Below the pieces are notes generated by a model that saw only the letters and a program-made list of their open reading frames with translations, had not been told where the DNA came from and ran no database searches. From positions 62,001-126,000 of the forward strand of contig NZ_JAHBYB010000007.1 of the NCBI RefSeq assembly GCF_019636155.1: 64,000 bases of DNA, written 5' to 3'. This document shows, in pieces, positions 28,192-37,700 of this stretch. The translations under genes were made by a program, and so were the position numbers. The stretch's first letter is position 1. Every line of letters starts with the position of its first letter. The stretch comes from Brevundimonas sp. Lineage in GTDB: Bacteria > Pseudomonadota > Alphaproteobacteria > Caulobacterales > Caulobacteraceae.

Positions 28192-29523
28192 TCAGTCCCG
28201 CTGGAACGGATAGAAGCCGCCGCCCAGGCCCAGGATGGCGGTCAGTTCGTCCAGGGCGCCGCGCGTCTCGTCCAGAAGGGCGGGGTCGGCCAGGTCGGAC
28301 GGCGTCAGCCGGTCCCGATACCAGCGCAGGGCCCAGATGCTGAGCGTGCCGTGCAGTTCGTCGGTCAGCCGCATGGCCGGGTTGGTCGCGGCCAGTTCCG
28401 GTTCGGTCAGCACCACGCGCAGACGCAGGCAGGCCGGGCCGCCGCCGTTGCGCATCGACTGGCGCACATCGACATAGTCGACATGGCCGATGGGGCCGTT
28501 GGAGGCGACCAGACCCTCGGCCACCGCGCGGCTGCGGGCGTTGTCGCGCGTCTCGGTCGGGCAGATCAGGGTCAGGCGGTCGCGGCCGGGGATCGAGACC
28601 AGCATGGAGTTGAACAGATAGCTGGAGATGGTGTCGGCCAGCGGCAGGTCGGCGGCCGACACCTGGACGAATTGCGGCTCGAACCCCTGGGCCGCGCGGC
28701 GGATGTCGGCGTGGACGGCGGCCGTGTCCTCGAACGCCAGTTCGTGGTGGAACAGGGTGTCCAGGGCGCCGACGCAGACGACGTCGTTGTGAAAGGTTCC
28801 ACCCGCGATGGCCGCGCGCGACTGGCGGGCCAGAACCGCACCTGAGGCGCCGTGACGGCGGGCCAGGGATTCGGAGGCCTGGCGCGTCTGGCGGGCAGGG
28901 TAGGGGCCGTCCCACGCCTCCCACGCCTCGCGGCCCCAGACCAGAAGATTGACCCCCGGCGATCCGTGGTCGGCGCACAGCCGCACATGGTTGGCCGCGC
29001 CCTCATCGGCCAGATGCGCGACGGCGGGCAGGGCGTCGTGGACGGCGAAATGCGCCGGATCGGGGAACAGGGCGTCCAGGGCGCGCCGGGTCTGGGCGTG
29101 TTCCAGGCTGCGGTGCAGGTTGGTGTTCAGATTGGCGGGGGTGAAATGCACCCGGCCGTCGGCGGCGTCGGCGGATGGCGTCACCGTCGCGGCGTTGGCG
29201 GCCCACATGCTTGAGGCCGAACAGGCGGCGGCGGCGAAGGCGGGGGCGTCCTTCCAGGCCCGTTCCAGCACCTGGGCGTCGGTTCCGCCGAAACCCAGCG
29301 ACCGCAGGAAGCCGATGTCGGGCCGCTCGTGCGGCGGCAGGACGAACTGGGGCAGGCCCAGGTCGGCCAGGGTCTTCATCTTGTCCAGGCCCTGCAGCAC
29401 CGCCGCGCGCGGGTTGGACGCCTCGCCCGCGTTCAGGCTGGACGCCAGATTGCCCGGCGACAGGCCCGCATAGGAATGCGTGGGGCCGATCAGGCCGTCG
29501 GCATTGGCTTCGATGGCCTTCAC
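28192..29523 (-). CDS. astB: N-succinylarginine dihydrolase
   Basis: A 443-residue guanidine-modifying hydrolase that converts N2-succinylarginine to N2-succinylornithine in the AST pathway. It begins KAIEANADGLIGPTHSYAGL, a family signature, and shows SMRNGGGPACLRLRV near the C-terminus, where the catalytic cysteine sits. Length is standard. The start is GTG at 29523. Its Shine-Dalgarno (GGGAGAGGG) lies in the adjoining repeat element. Last gene of the ast operon. Confidence 0.93.
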   Translation of the reverse strand: MKAIEANADGLIGPTHSYAGLSPGNLASSLNAGEASNPRAAVLQGLDKMKTLADLGLPQFVLPPHERPDIGFLRSLGFGGTDAQVLERAWKDAPAFAAAACSASSMWAANAATVTPSADAADGRVHFTPANLNTNLHRSLEHAQTRRALDALFPDPAHFAVHDALPAVAHLADEGAANHVRLCADHGSPGVNLLVWGREAWEAWDGPYPARQTRQASESLARRHGASGAVLARQSRAAIAGGTFHNDVVCVGALDTLFHHELAFEDTAAVHADIRRAAQGFEPQFVQVSAADLPLADTISSYLFNSMLVSIPGRDRLTLICPTETRDNARSRAVAEGLVASNGPIGHVDYVDVRQSMRNGGGPACLRLRVVLTEPELAATNPAMRLTDELHGTLSIWALRWYRDRLTPSDLADPALLDETRGALDELTAILGLGGGFYPFQRD

Positions 29524-29527
29524 TGAA

Positions 29528-29680
29528 CCCTCTCCCGGCGGGAGAGGGCTTGAGCCTCGCAGAGCGGAGCGATGCGCAAGGCGAAAGGGTGAGGGGTTAC
29601 GGTGTAAATCGTCGAACAGGGGACGCCCTCACCCTCCCACCGCTGCGCGGCGGGTCCCTCCCTCTCCCCTCGGGAGAGGG
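29528..29680. repeat. Palindromic repeat, family A (copy 2)
   Basis: A 153-bp element filling the gap between astD and astB. Outer hairpin arms (29528-29548 and 29660-29680) are of CCCTCTCCC/GGGAGAGGG type. The inside holds the CTTGAGCCTCGCAGAGCG motif and a GAAAGGGTGAGG stretch, as in the other copies. Its edge supplies the astB ribosome-binding site, and the astD stop codon abuts its other edge. Confidence 0.85.
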
Positions 29681-31099
29681 TCAAGAGAGCAGCCCCTTGA
29701 TCTCGCCCCGGATGTCCTTGACCGCCTGGGCCTCGAAACTGGCGACCGGATAGGCGCAGTAGTCGGCGGCGTACCAGGCGCTGGGCCGGTGGTTGCCGCT
29801 GGCGCCCAGGCCGCCGAAGGGCATGTCCCCGGCGGCGCCGGTGGTCGGGCGGTTGAAGTTCACCACCCCCGCGCGGATGCGGTTGATGAAGCGGCCCCAG
29901 GTCTTGGGATCGTCGCTGACCAGACCCGCGGACAGGCCGTAGCGGGTGGCGTTGGCCGTGGCGATGGCGGCGTCGAAACTGGCCACGCGGGTGACCGACA
30001 GGAAGGGGGCGAAGATCTCTTCGTCCGGCACGTCCACGCCGGTGACGTCGATGATGGCGGGCCGCACGAAGGCGCCGGGCAGGTTGTCGACCGGCCCCGA
30101 GGGGCGGATGACCCGCGCGCCGGCGTCGATCCGTTGCTGCAGGGCGGCCAGGGCCGCCCCGGCGGCGCGTTCCGAGATCAGCGGGCCGCCATAGGGTTCC
30201 GGGTCGCTGTTCCACGGGGCGAAGACGATACGGTCGGCCAGGGCGGCGACGGCCTCGACAATGGCGTCCCCCTGCGGCCCCTCCGGCACGATCAGGCGCC
30301 GCGCGCAGGAACAGCGCTGGCCGGTGGTGACGAAGGCGGATTGCAGCACGATGCCCGCTACGGCTTCGACGTCCGCCGCGTCCCACACCACCAGCGGATT
30401 GTTGCCGCCTAGCTCCAGCGCCAGGATGACGTGCGGATCGTCGGCGAATTTGCGCCGGAAATGGGCGCCCGCCGCGCCTGAACCCGTGAACATCAGGGCG
30501 TCGATGCCGTTGTTCAGCAGGTCCGCGCCGGTCTCGCGCCCACCCTGAACCATGTTGAACACGCCGGCGGGGAGGTCGGCGGCCTGGAAGGCTTCGGCCA
30601 TGGCCTGGCCGACGGCGGGGGTTTCCTCGGACGGCTTGAACACCACGGTGTCGCCGGCCAGCAGGGCCGGGACGATATGGCCGTTGGGCAGGTGGCCGGG
30701 GAAGTTGAACGGCCCCAGCACCGCCGCCACCCCGTGCGGGCGATGGCGTAGGACGGCGCGACCGAAGCCGGTGGCGGCCTCGCGTTCGCCGGTGCGCTCG
30801 TCATAGGCGCGGATCGAGATGTCGACCTTGCCGATCATGGCGGCGACCTCGGTGCGGGTCTCCCACAGGGCCTTGCCGGTCTCGCGGCTGATGGTCTCGG
30901 CTATGGTCTCGGACCGATCCTTTAGCACGGCCTGATAGCGTTTGACCGCCTCGATCCGGTCGCTGCGGGGTCGGTCGGCCCAGTCGGGAAAGGCGGCGCG
31001 GGCGGCGTCGACGGCGCCCTGGACCTGGGCGGACGAGGCGGCGTCGCCTTCCCAGACGGTTTCGCCGGTGGCGGGGTCAGTGGAAACGAGAACTGTCAT
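29681..31099 (-). CDS. astD: Succinylglutamate-semialdehyde dehydrogenase
   Basis: A 472-residue aldehyde dehydrogenase that oxidises succinylglutamic semialdehyde to succinylglutamate with NAD. The catalytic cysteine is in TGQRCSCARR (about residue 275) and the general base in LELGGNNP (about 241). The NAD site motif is FTGSGAAG. Length fits the AstD subgroup, and location between astA and astB confirms the assignment. It overlaps the small membrane gene upstream by four bases, and its stop lies against a repeat element. Confidence 0.93.
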   Translation of the reverse strand: MTVLVSTDPATGETVWEGDAASSAQVQGAVDAARAAFPDWADRPRSDRIEAVKRYQAVLKDRSETIAETISRETGKALWETRTEVAAMIGKVDISIRAYDERTGEREAATGFGRAVLRHRPHGVAAVLGPFNFPGHLPNGHIVPALLAGDTVVFKPSEETPAVGQAMAEAFQAADLPAGVFNMVQGGRETGADLLNNGIDALMFTGSGAAGAHFRRKFADDPHVILALELGGNNPLVVWDAADVEAVAGIVLQSAFVTTGQRCSCARRLIVPEGPQGDAIVEAVAALADRIVFAPWNSDPEPYGGPLISERAAGAALAALQQRIDAGARVIRPSGPVDNLPGAFVRPAIIDVTGVDVPDEEIFAPFLSVTRVASFDAAIATANATRYGLSAGLVSDDPKTWGRFINRIRAGVVNFNRPTTGAAGDMPFGGLGASGNHRPSAWYAADYCAYPVASFEAQAVKDIRGEIKGLLS

Positions 31100-31356
31100 G
31101 ATGGTCGGTCCGGCGTATCAGGCTTGTGATTCCGCAAGTCCTTGAATGACGCGACAAGCGAAAAGGGAATAACGACTAAGAGACAGGCGGCAAGCCCCAT
31201 CACCAGATCACGGATGGCGGCTGATGTTATCGGCAGACCGCCTTGGAAAATCCATGTCCTGTAAGCCAGAGCGGCTGCGGCAAGGATCAAACACAAGGCT
31301 AGGCAGCGCAGCAAATAGTCGCCGAACCGGTTCAGGAAGAACCAAAACTTCGTCAC
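31096..31356 (-). CDS. Small membrane protein inside the ast operon
   Basis: An 86-residue protein with two hydrophobic helices (about residues 12-35 and 45-70) and a polar, basic tail. It overlaps astD by four bases and astA by four bases, so it is translated with the operon. I do not recognise the family. Its coupling suggests a role linked to arginine uptake or enzyme localisation, but this is inference. It is less GC-rich than its neighbours, with codons such as TTG, AGA, AAA and ATT over-represented by eye, which may hint at a separate history. Confidence 0.7.
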   Translation of the reverse strand: MTKFWFFLNRFGDYLLRCLALCLILAAAALAYRTWIFQGGLPITSAAIRDLVMGLAACLLVVIPFSLVASFKDLRNHKPDTPDRPS

Positions 31357-32360
31357 GACTTAACCCGCACCGTGTCGCCCGGCCGCACCTTCAGGGCCAG
31401 GGCCGTTTCGCGCGACAGGGTGGCCACCTCGCCGTCGAGGGCCGCCTTCTGGCGCACGGCGCGGAAGGCGCCGACGCTGGCGGTCGAGATCAGGGCGGGC
31501 AGTTCGGCCTCGACCTCGTCGGCGATGGCGACCGTATAGGGGCGGGCGTCGCGCACGGTGCGGATGTTGTCGCGGCCACAGGCGACGGTCGGACCGGCGT
31601 CGAAGATGTCGATCAGGCCGTTGGGCCGGAACCCCTCGGATTCCAGCAGGGCCATGGCGGGCACGCCTTGCGGATGCACCTTGCCGATCACGGCGCGCGC
31701 CGGTTCGGGCAGCAGTTCGACATAGATCGGATGGCGCGGGGCCAGGTCGAGGATGAACTGCTTGTCGGTCGAGCCGGTCATCAGATCGGCCTCGTCGAAC
31801 TCCATCGGGAAGAATTTGTGCGCCACATGGTCCCAGAAGGGGCAGGCGCCGTCGGGGGTGAAGACGCCGCGAAGTTCGGCCAGGACAATGTCGTTGAACA
31901 GCTCCGGCTCGGCCCCGATCAGCATGTAGCGCGACTGGCTGAGCAACCGTCCGGCGCCGCCCTTGCGTCGGTCCGCCTTGAGGAACAGGGAGCCGACCTC
32001 GGTCCAGCCGGTGCATTCATTGACCAGCACCAGGGTCTGGTGATCCAGCTTCAGGCCCAGCGAAGGCGACTGGGCGGTGTTGTTGACGATGCGGAACGAG
32101 AAGAAGGGCCGTTTCAGCCCCACCGCCGCCTTGACCGAGCCGATGCCGTCGATGTCGCCGGTGTCGGTCTCTTCCAGCATCAATGTGTACCAGCGCTCGG
32201 GCGGGGCCATGCGGCCGGCGAAGCTGTCGCGGCTCAGGTCCAGGCGTTCGGACAGCTGGTCGGGGTCTTCGGGCAGGCTGGTGAAGCCGGGGCCGGACAG
32301 GATGGCCAGCTCCAGCAGATGATCCAGATCGGCGGGACCGGCGGGACGAACGACGAGCAT
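31353..32360 (-). CDS. astA: Arginine N-succinyltransferase
   Basis: A 335-residue acyltransferase that uses succinyl-CoA to start the arginine succinyltransferase pathway. The start MLVVRPAGPADLDHLLELA and the later VNECTGWTEVGSLFLKADRRKGG are distinctive, as is the FNDIVLAELRGVFTPDG tract. The ATG at 32360 is preceded by GGAGG five bases upstream, inside the edge of a repeat element. The longer open frame through the repeat is not protein-like. Confidence 0.93.
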   Translation of the reverse strand: MLVVRPAGPADLDHLLELAILSGPGFTSLPEDPDQLSERLDLSRDSFAGRMAPPERWYTLMLEETDTGDIDGIGSVKAAVGLKRPFFSFRIVNNTAQSPSLGLKLDHQTLVLVNECTGWTEVGSLFLKADRRKGGAGRLLSQSRYMLIGAEPELFNDIVLAELRGVFTPDGACPFWDHVAHKFFPMEFDEADLMTGSTDKQFILDLAPRHPIYVELLPEPARAVIGKVHPQGVPAMALLESEGFRPNGLIDIFDAGPTVACGRDNIRTVRDARPYTVAIADEVEAELPALISTASVGAFRAVRQKAALDGEVATLSRETALALKVRPGDTVRVKS

Positions 32361-32362
32361 TA

Positions 32363-32487
32363 AATCCTCCCCCGCCGGGGGAGGGGGACCATGCACAGCA
32401 TGGTGGAGGGGGCTGATCCACACGCCGGTGTTCGGGGCTGGCCCCCTCCACCGCTTCGCGGTCCCCCTCCCCCGAGGGGGGAGGATT
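32363..32487. repeat. Palindromic repeat, family C (copy near astA)
   Basis: A 125-bp element bounded by AATCCTCCCCC and its complement GGGGGGAGGATT. Near each arm is a shared block, seen at 32446-32470 as CCCCTCCACCGCTTCGCGGT, which matches the inside of the other family-C copies (48009-48144 and 58449-58579). Its edge provides the astA Shine-Dalgarno. Confidence 0.8.
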
Positions 32488-32496
32488 GGCGGGCCA

Positions 32497-33747
32497 TCAC
32501 ATCGTCTCCAGTCGAAGCTGTTTCAGCCGGTGCGCGTCGATCTCGCCCGAGGCGATCTTGCACAGGATCAGGGCCGACAGGCGGGCGCGCTCGGCGAAGC
32601 TGGCGGGCCAGGCGTATTCCTGATCCGAATGGATGTCGCCGCCGACGACGCCCAGGGTGTCGATATTGGGCAGGCCGGCGGCATGCAGATTGTTGCCTTC
32701 GCAGACGCCGCCCGACGGTTTCCAGGCGATGGACTGGTTCAGCAGGATCCCGGCGCGGCGCACGGCCTCGAACAGCTCGGTCTGGGCCGCGTCCATAGGC
32801 TTGGGCGGGCGGGTGAAGCCGCCGTGCAGATGTAAGGAAAGGCCCTCGAACGGCGGGGTCGAGGCCAGACGGTCGATCCGGTCCATGATCCAGTCGGCGG
32901 CGGCCTGGTCGGGCACGCGGACGTTCCAGCGGACCACGGCGTTGTCGGCCACGACATTCAGGGGGCCGCCGCCGGAGATCTTGGCCACATTGACGCTGAC
33001 GCCTTCCCTCTGGCCGTTCAGGGCGTGCAGGGCGGCGGCGATGATGGCGGCGCCCGCGACGGCGTTGCGCCCTTCGTCGAAGGCGCGACCGGCGTGGGCG
33101 GCGCGGCCGGTGACGATCAGGTGGAAGTTCCCGCTGCCCTTCCTGGCGCCGGCCAGGGTTCCGTCAGGGAGGGACGGTTCATAGGTCAGGCCCACATGCC
33201 CGCGCGCGCCCAGTTCGGCCAGCAGCGGCGCCGAGGCGGGTGAGCCGATCTCTTCGTCGGGGCTGAGCAGGACGGTCCAGCCGAGGCGGTGGCGGTCCGG
33301 GTGCGTCTCGAACGCCTCAAGCGCGCCTAGAAGCACGCTGATCCCGCCCTTCATGTCGGCGATACCCGGTCCGTTCAGGGCGCCGTCGGGCCGCGTGACG
33401 ACCCGCTGGAACGCGCTCTCGGCCGGGAAGACAGTGTCGTAGTGGCCGGTCAGGACGACCTGGATTGGGGCATCCGGCCGGGCGGTGATCTTCAGGGCGT
33501 CGGCGTGGGCCTCATGGCGCACCGATCCGTCGTCGCCCACGGTGGTCGAGCCGGCGGTGGCCAGGCGTTCGACCGTGGCGGGCAGGGCGCGCGCCTGGAC
33601 CTCCAGCAGGTCCAGGACCCGGTTCAGACCCGCGGCGTTGCGACTGCCGGAGTTGACCTCGGCCCAGGCGACCGCGCGCGCCACCAAGGCTTCGCCCCGC
33701 GCCGCCACATGGTCGAGCACGGCCTGGTCTGCTTCAAGAATCCGCAT
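32497..33747 (-). CDS. M20 family metallohydrolase (CPG2-like), possible AstE substitute
   Basis: A 416-residue zinc-dependent amidohydrolase like carboxypeptidase G2 and ArgE/DapE. Metal motifs include TGHYDTVFP, GPGIADMKGG and SPDEEIGSP, with the last histidine likely in GGDIHSDQ. The start is taken at ATG 33747 (MRILEADQ); MGLGSA at 33768 is possible. It heads the ast operon, and no astE (succinylglutamate desuccinylase) is visible. CPG2 enzymes cleave amide bonds to a glutamate, so it may release glutamate from succinylglutamate. That function is inference. Confidence 0.8.
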   Translation of the reverse strand: MRILEADQAVLDHVAARGEALVARAVAWAEVNSGSRNAAGLNRVLDLLEVQARALPATVERLATAGSTTVGDDGSVRHEAHADALKITARPDAPIQVVLTGHYDTVFPAESAFQRVVTRPDGALNGPGIADMKGGISVLLGALEAFETHPDRHRLGWTVLLSPDEEIGSPASAPLLAELGARGHVGLTYEPSLPDGTLAGARKGSGNFHLIVTGRAAHAGRAFDEGRNAVAGAAIIAAALHALNGQREGVSVNVAKISGGGPLNVVADNAVVRWNVRVPDQAAADWIMDRIDRLASTPPFEGLSLHLHGGFTRPPKPMDAAQTELFEAVRRAGILLNQSIAWKPSGGVCEGNNLHAAGLPNIDTLGVVGGDIHSDQEYAWPASFAERARLSALILCKIASGEIDAHRLKQLRLETM

Positions 33748-33849
33748 GCGGGCGGACCCTAGACCCATGAAACGCAAAGGTGAAGGCGGCGGGCTTTTCA
33801 CTCCGAAGGCTGCGCTCTAGGCTCAGGCCGACATCAAGGGGGATCGACC

Positions 33850-34359
33850 ATGAAAGCCTGGCTGAACGCGATGAATCCGGCCGCCGCCATCGAGGGGGAG
33901 GCCCAGGCCCTGCGCGCCGCGCGCGCCAGCGCCATCTCCATCATCATCGGGGTGATCGTCGGCGTCGTGAGCGCGGTCTGGTCCTTCATGCACATGGACA
34001 GCCTTGTCGCCAGGGCCATGGCCCAGGCCGAGGCCAGCCAGGCGGCCACCATGCAGGCGGGGGTTCAGGCGGGCCTCTGGATCGGGGTGGCGCTGACGGT
34101 GGTCCAGGTGGTGTTCGCCGTGGTCCAGTGGCGCGATCCCAAGCGGTTCATCGCCATTCTGTTCCTGGTGCTGATCGCCCTGGGCGGGATCATGACCCTG
34201 GCTGGCGTGGTCATGGCCGGATCGATGAACATGCCGGCCACGCCGATCTGGGAGATCGGCCTGACGGTCGTCATCCTGATCGTCCAGGCGGTGCTGCATG
34301 TCGCCGGCCTGCGCGGGATCGACCGGCTGGACGCGATCCAGATGGCGGCGGCGCGCTGA
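33850..34359 (+). CDS. Hypothetical membrane protein with four helices
   Basis: A 169-residue protein with four hydrophobic stretches at about 30-48, 74-92, 97-121 and 135-156. Between the first two lies a Met/Ala/Gln-rich loop (AMAQAEASQAATMQAG). No family recognised and no signal peptide. The arsC-like gene follows five bases after the stop codon, but a functional link cannot be drawn. Confidence 0.65.
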   Translation: MKAWLNAMNPAAAIEGEAQALRAARASAISIIIGVIVGVVSAVWSFMHMDSLVARAMAQAEASQAATMQAGVQAGLWIGVALTVVQVVFAVVQWRDPKRFIAILFLVLIALGGIMTLAGVVMAGSMNMPATPIWEIGLTVVILIVQAVLHVAGLRGIDRLDAIQMAAAR

Positions 34360-34363
34360 CGCC

Positions 34364-34699
34364 TTGGCCGAGATCGTCCTTTATCACAATCCGCGCTGCA
34401 GCACCTCGCGCCAGGCGCTGGAGCTGTTGCGCGAGCGCGGGGTCGAGCCGCGGGTGGTCGAATATCTGAAAACCGGCTGGGACCGGGCGACGCTGGAGCG
34501 GCTGGCGCGCGGCGCCGGGGGCGCGACCGCCCTGTTGCGCGCCAAGGAGCCGGGGGCGGCGGACCTGAAGGGCGCGACCGACGCGGCCCTGATCGCCGCC
34601 ATGATGGCCGATCCCATCCTGGTCGAGCGGCCGGTGGCCGAGAGCGACCGGGGCGTGCGCGTCGGCCGTCCGCCCGAGCGGGTGCTGGAAATCCTCTGA
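34364..34699 (+). CDS. ArsC family reductase (arsenate reductase-like)
   Basis: A 111-residue thioredoxin-fold protein of the glutaredoxin-dependent ArsC/YfgD type. The catalytic motif is YHNPRCSTSRQAL (Cys13 of the mature numbering region), followed by LVERPVAE and the C-terminal RPPERVLEIL. The start is TTG at 34364. Whether it reduces arsenate in vivo or acts as an YfgD-like protein is unknown. No other ars genes lie nearby. Confidence 0.8.
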   Translation: MAEIVLYHNPRCSTSRQALELLRERGVEPRVVEYLKTGWDRATLERLARGAGGATALLRAKEPGAADLKGATDAALIAAMMADPILVERPVAESDRGVRVGRPPERVLEIL

Positions 34700-34709
34700 T
34701 CCAGGCCGA

Positions 34710-37700
34710 TCAGCGGTTCGGCCGCCGGTCGTCGCTGCGGGCGCCGGGCGGACGCGACGACTTGCGCCAGCGGATCGACAGGCTGGCCTCGCCCTGGCCG
34801 CCGAATTTGGAGCTGACCGCCAGGTTGCGGCGCACCTGCCATTCGACGTTGACGGCCGCCCCGCCTTCGCCGCCGCCGATGATCTCCAGATAGACGTCGT
34901 CGGTGATGTAGCGGCCGCCCGCGACGGTCAGGGCCGAGGCCTCTCCCCCGAACGACAGCCGGTCCAGCCCGGCCAGTTCGCGCAGGTTGCCGATGACGTC
35001 GAAGCCGCCGCCGCCTGCCAGGGCCGCGACCCCGGCCGCCAGCTGGGCCGCCTCGAAGGCCGACAGCTGTGACGCCGAGCGGCCGAACAGGACCTGGGAC
35101 AGGATCTCGTCCTGGGGCAGGGCGGGGGTGGAGGTCAGGGCGATCTCGGGCGACACGGCCGTTCCCGTGACCCGGATGGTCGCCGTCAGGGCCGGATCGT
35201 CCCGCGTCGCCGTCAGGTTCAGCCGGATGCGCGATGGGTCGGTCGACAGGCTGACCGTGCCCCGGTCGTCGAAGACGAACCGCTTGCCCGCGAACTCATA
35301 GTCGCCGCGCACGACGCCGGCATTGCCGGTCAGGACGGGGCGGGCGATCGTGCCCTGGACCCGGGCGTTCAGCGTCATCTCGACATTCAGGCCGCGGCCG
35401 ACCACCCGCACGTCGCCGCCGGGCGAGCGCAGGGCGATGTCCAGCCCGATCTGGGGGCCGCGCGGCTTGCGCTCGGTCTCGACCTCGTCGCCGCCGGGGC
35501 GGTTGATCTCGACCACATCCATGCGGACGATGCCGCGCGTGCCGGGCGGATTGGCCTGGATGCGGGCTTCGTCGATGTCGATCCGACCGGTCAGCTGGAT
35601 GTTGCCGTCGGTGCCGCGCACGACTGTCAGGGGGCCGGAGGCGCGGGCCTGGGCCAGGTCGTTGTCCAGGATCTGGAAGTTGGCCAGCCGCAGCTGGAAG
35701 GTCGAGCCCGAGCCCTGGCGCAGGCCGATCCGGCCCTGTCCCGACACGCGGCCGCGCGAGGTGTCCGTGGCCTCGAAGGTCTCGATCAGGGCGGTGGTGT
35801 CGTCAAACCGGCTGGCCAGGGTGACGGCGCCCAGGCTGAGGCCGGTCTGGGTGTCGCTGAAGGCGCCCTGGGCCAGGTCCAGCCGGCCGTTCAGCCGCGG
35901 CTCGTTCAGGGTGCCCGCCAGGGTGGCGCGGGCGTCGATCTGACCGGCCAGGGAGCGTTCGCCGCCGAAGAACAGATCCCAGATGGGCTGGATCTGGCCC
36001 TTGGCCGACACCGTGCCGGACATGGGCCTGGTGCGGGCGACGGCCAGTCTCAGGGGCGCCGCTGAGGCCTCGACCGGCAGGACGACGTCGGCCTGGGCCG
36101 TCACGGCGTCGGCGTCGCTGACCGCCGCCTGAAGCCGCAGTTCGTCATTGACCAGGGAGGCGTTCAGTTCGCCGTCCACCGCCAGGCCGGCAGGGGCGTC
36201 GATGCTGCGAATCTGGCGCAGGTTGACGTTGGCCGACCCGGACAGGTCGTCGCCGGACCCGCGCAGGGACACCTTGCCCGTCACCTGCCCGCGCAGGTCC
36301 GGCATGATGGAGCCCAGCTCGACGCTGGTCAGGTCGGCCTGGATCACCGCCGCGCTGGAATCCTGCCGCAGTTCGCCCAGCAGGACCCCGCCGCCGACGG
36401 TCAGGTCCAGGCGCGCCACCCGGCCGTCTCCGGACAGGGCGATGACCGCCGGATTGCGGGTCGTGAAGGCCACCTCGCGCACCCGCCCGCCGCCGCGCAG
36501 GACGATGCTGTGGGCCTGGTCCTGGCGCGCATAGACGCCCGAGCCGTTGAACTGGACCGGGGTGGCGCCGCCCACATCGAGCGACAGGGTGAAGGGCAGG
36601 CGTTCCAGCGTCCCGCTTCCGTCCAGGTCGAGGCTGCGGATGACATAGGTCGAGCCGGCCAGGCGCAGATTGCGCGCGTTGACGTCCAGGATCGCGCTGT
36701 TGTCGCCGCCGCCTTCGGTCAGGCGAATCCGCCCGTCCGCCTGACCCGAGGCCAGGAAGGCGCCCGGTCGGGCGGTGAAGGTCAGGTCGGCGCTGGACGG
36801 CACACGCTGGGACAGGGCGATCGCCCCGCGCGCGGTCACCCCGCCGGCGTCCAGATCGACGTCGCTGAGGCGGATGCTGGGTCCGCCGAGGTGGAAATTG
36901 CCCGAGGCCCGGGCCGGTCCGTAGTTCGATCCCGCCGTGACCGCGATCCGTCCGTCCGAGGCGTCGGCGCCCTTGCGGAAGCTGAGGATCAGGCGGGCGT
37001 CGCTCAGCTTCAGCGCGCCCGCATCGACCCGGTCGAAGGCGGCGGTCAGGTCGGCGCGCGGCTGGGCCAGGGTGCCGGTCAGGGCGCCGTTCCCGGTCAT
37101 GGCACCGCCGATCTCGACGGGGCCGGCGCCGAAGGGACCCTGGGCCGACCAGTCCAGGGCCAGCCGCAGTTGACCGCCCGGTTCGATCAGCCCCTTGGCC
37201 GAGGCGCGGCCGTTTGCGCCGGTCAGCCGGCCGTCGTTCAGTTCGATCCGACCATCGCGCATCAGACCGGCCAGCTGCAGGCGCGGCGCGGCGCCCAGCA
37301 GGCGGTCCAGTTCGGCCTGGCCTGTCGCCAGGCGGTCGCCCCGGCCATCGAAGCTGAGGGTCCAGGGGGCGCCGCTGCGGGCCGAGCGGGCCTGGATGGC
37401 GCCGCCGAAGGCGCCTCGGGCCCCGCGATGGATGCGGGACAGGTCGGTGATCCGCGCCTGGCCGCCGAAATTCAGCCCGCCGTTCAGATTGCGGCTGCCG
37501 GACCCCCGGACATCCAGGGCCTGGCCCCTCAGGTCGAGGCTGCGCAGCAGGATGCCGCCGTCGGCCATGCGCCGGGCCGCCATCTTCACCTGGGGCGTCG
37601 CGCCCAGGAGGCCGCCGATCGCCCCGGCCGGCGATCCGCCGGCGGCGCGCAGGTCGGCGGTGACGTCCATCTGCCCCTTGTCGACCGCCAGGTTCAGGGG

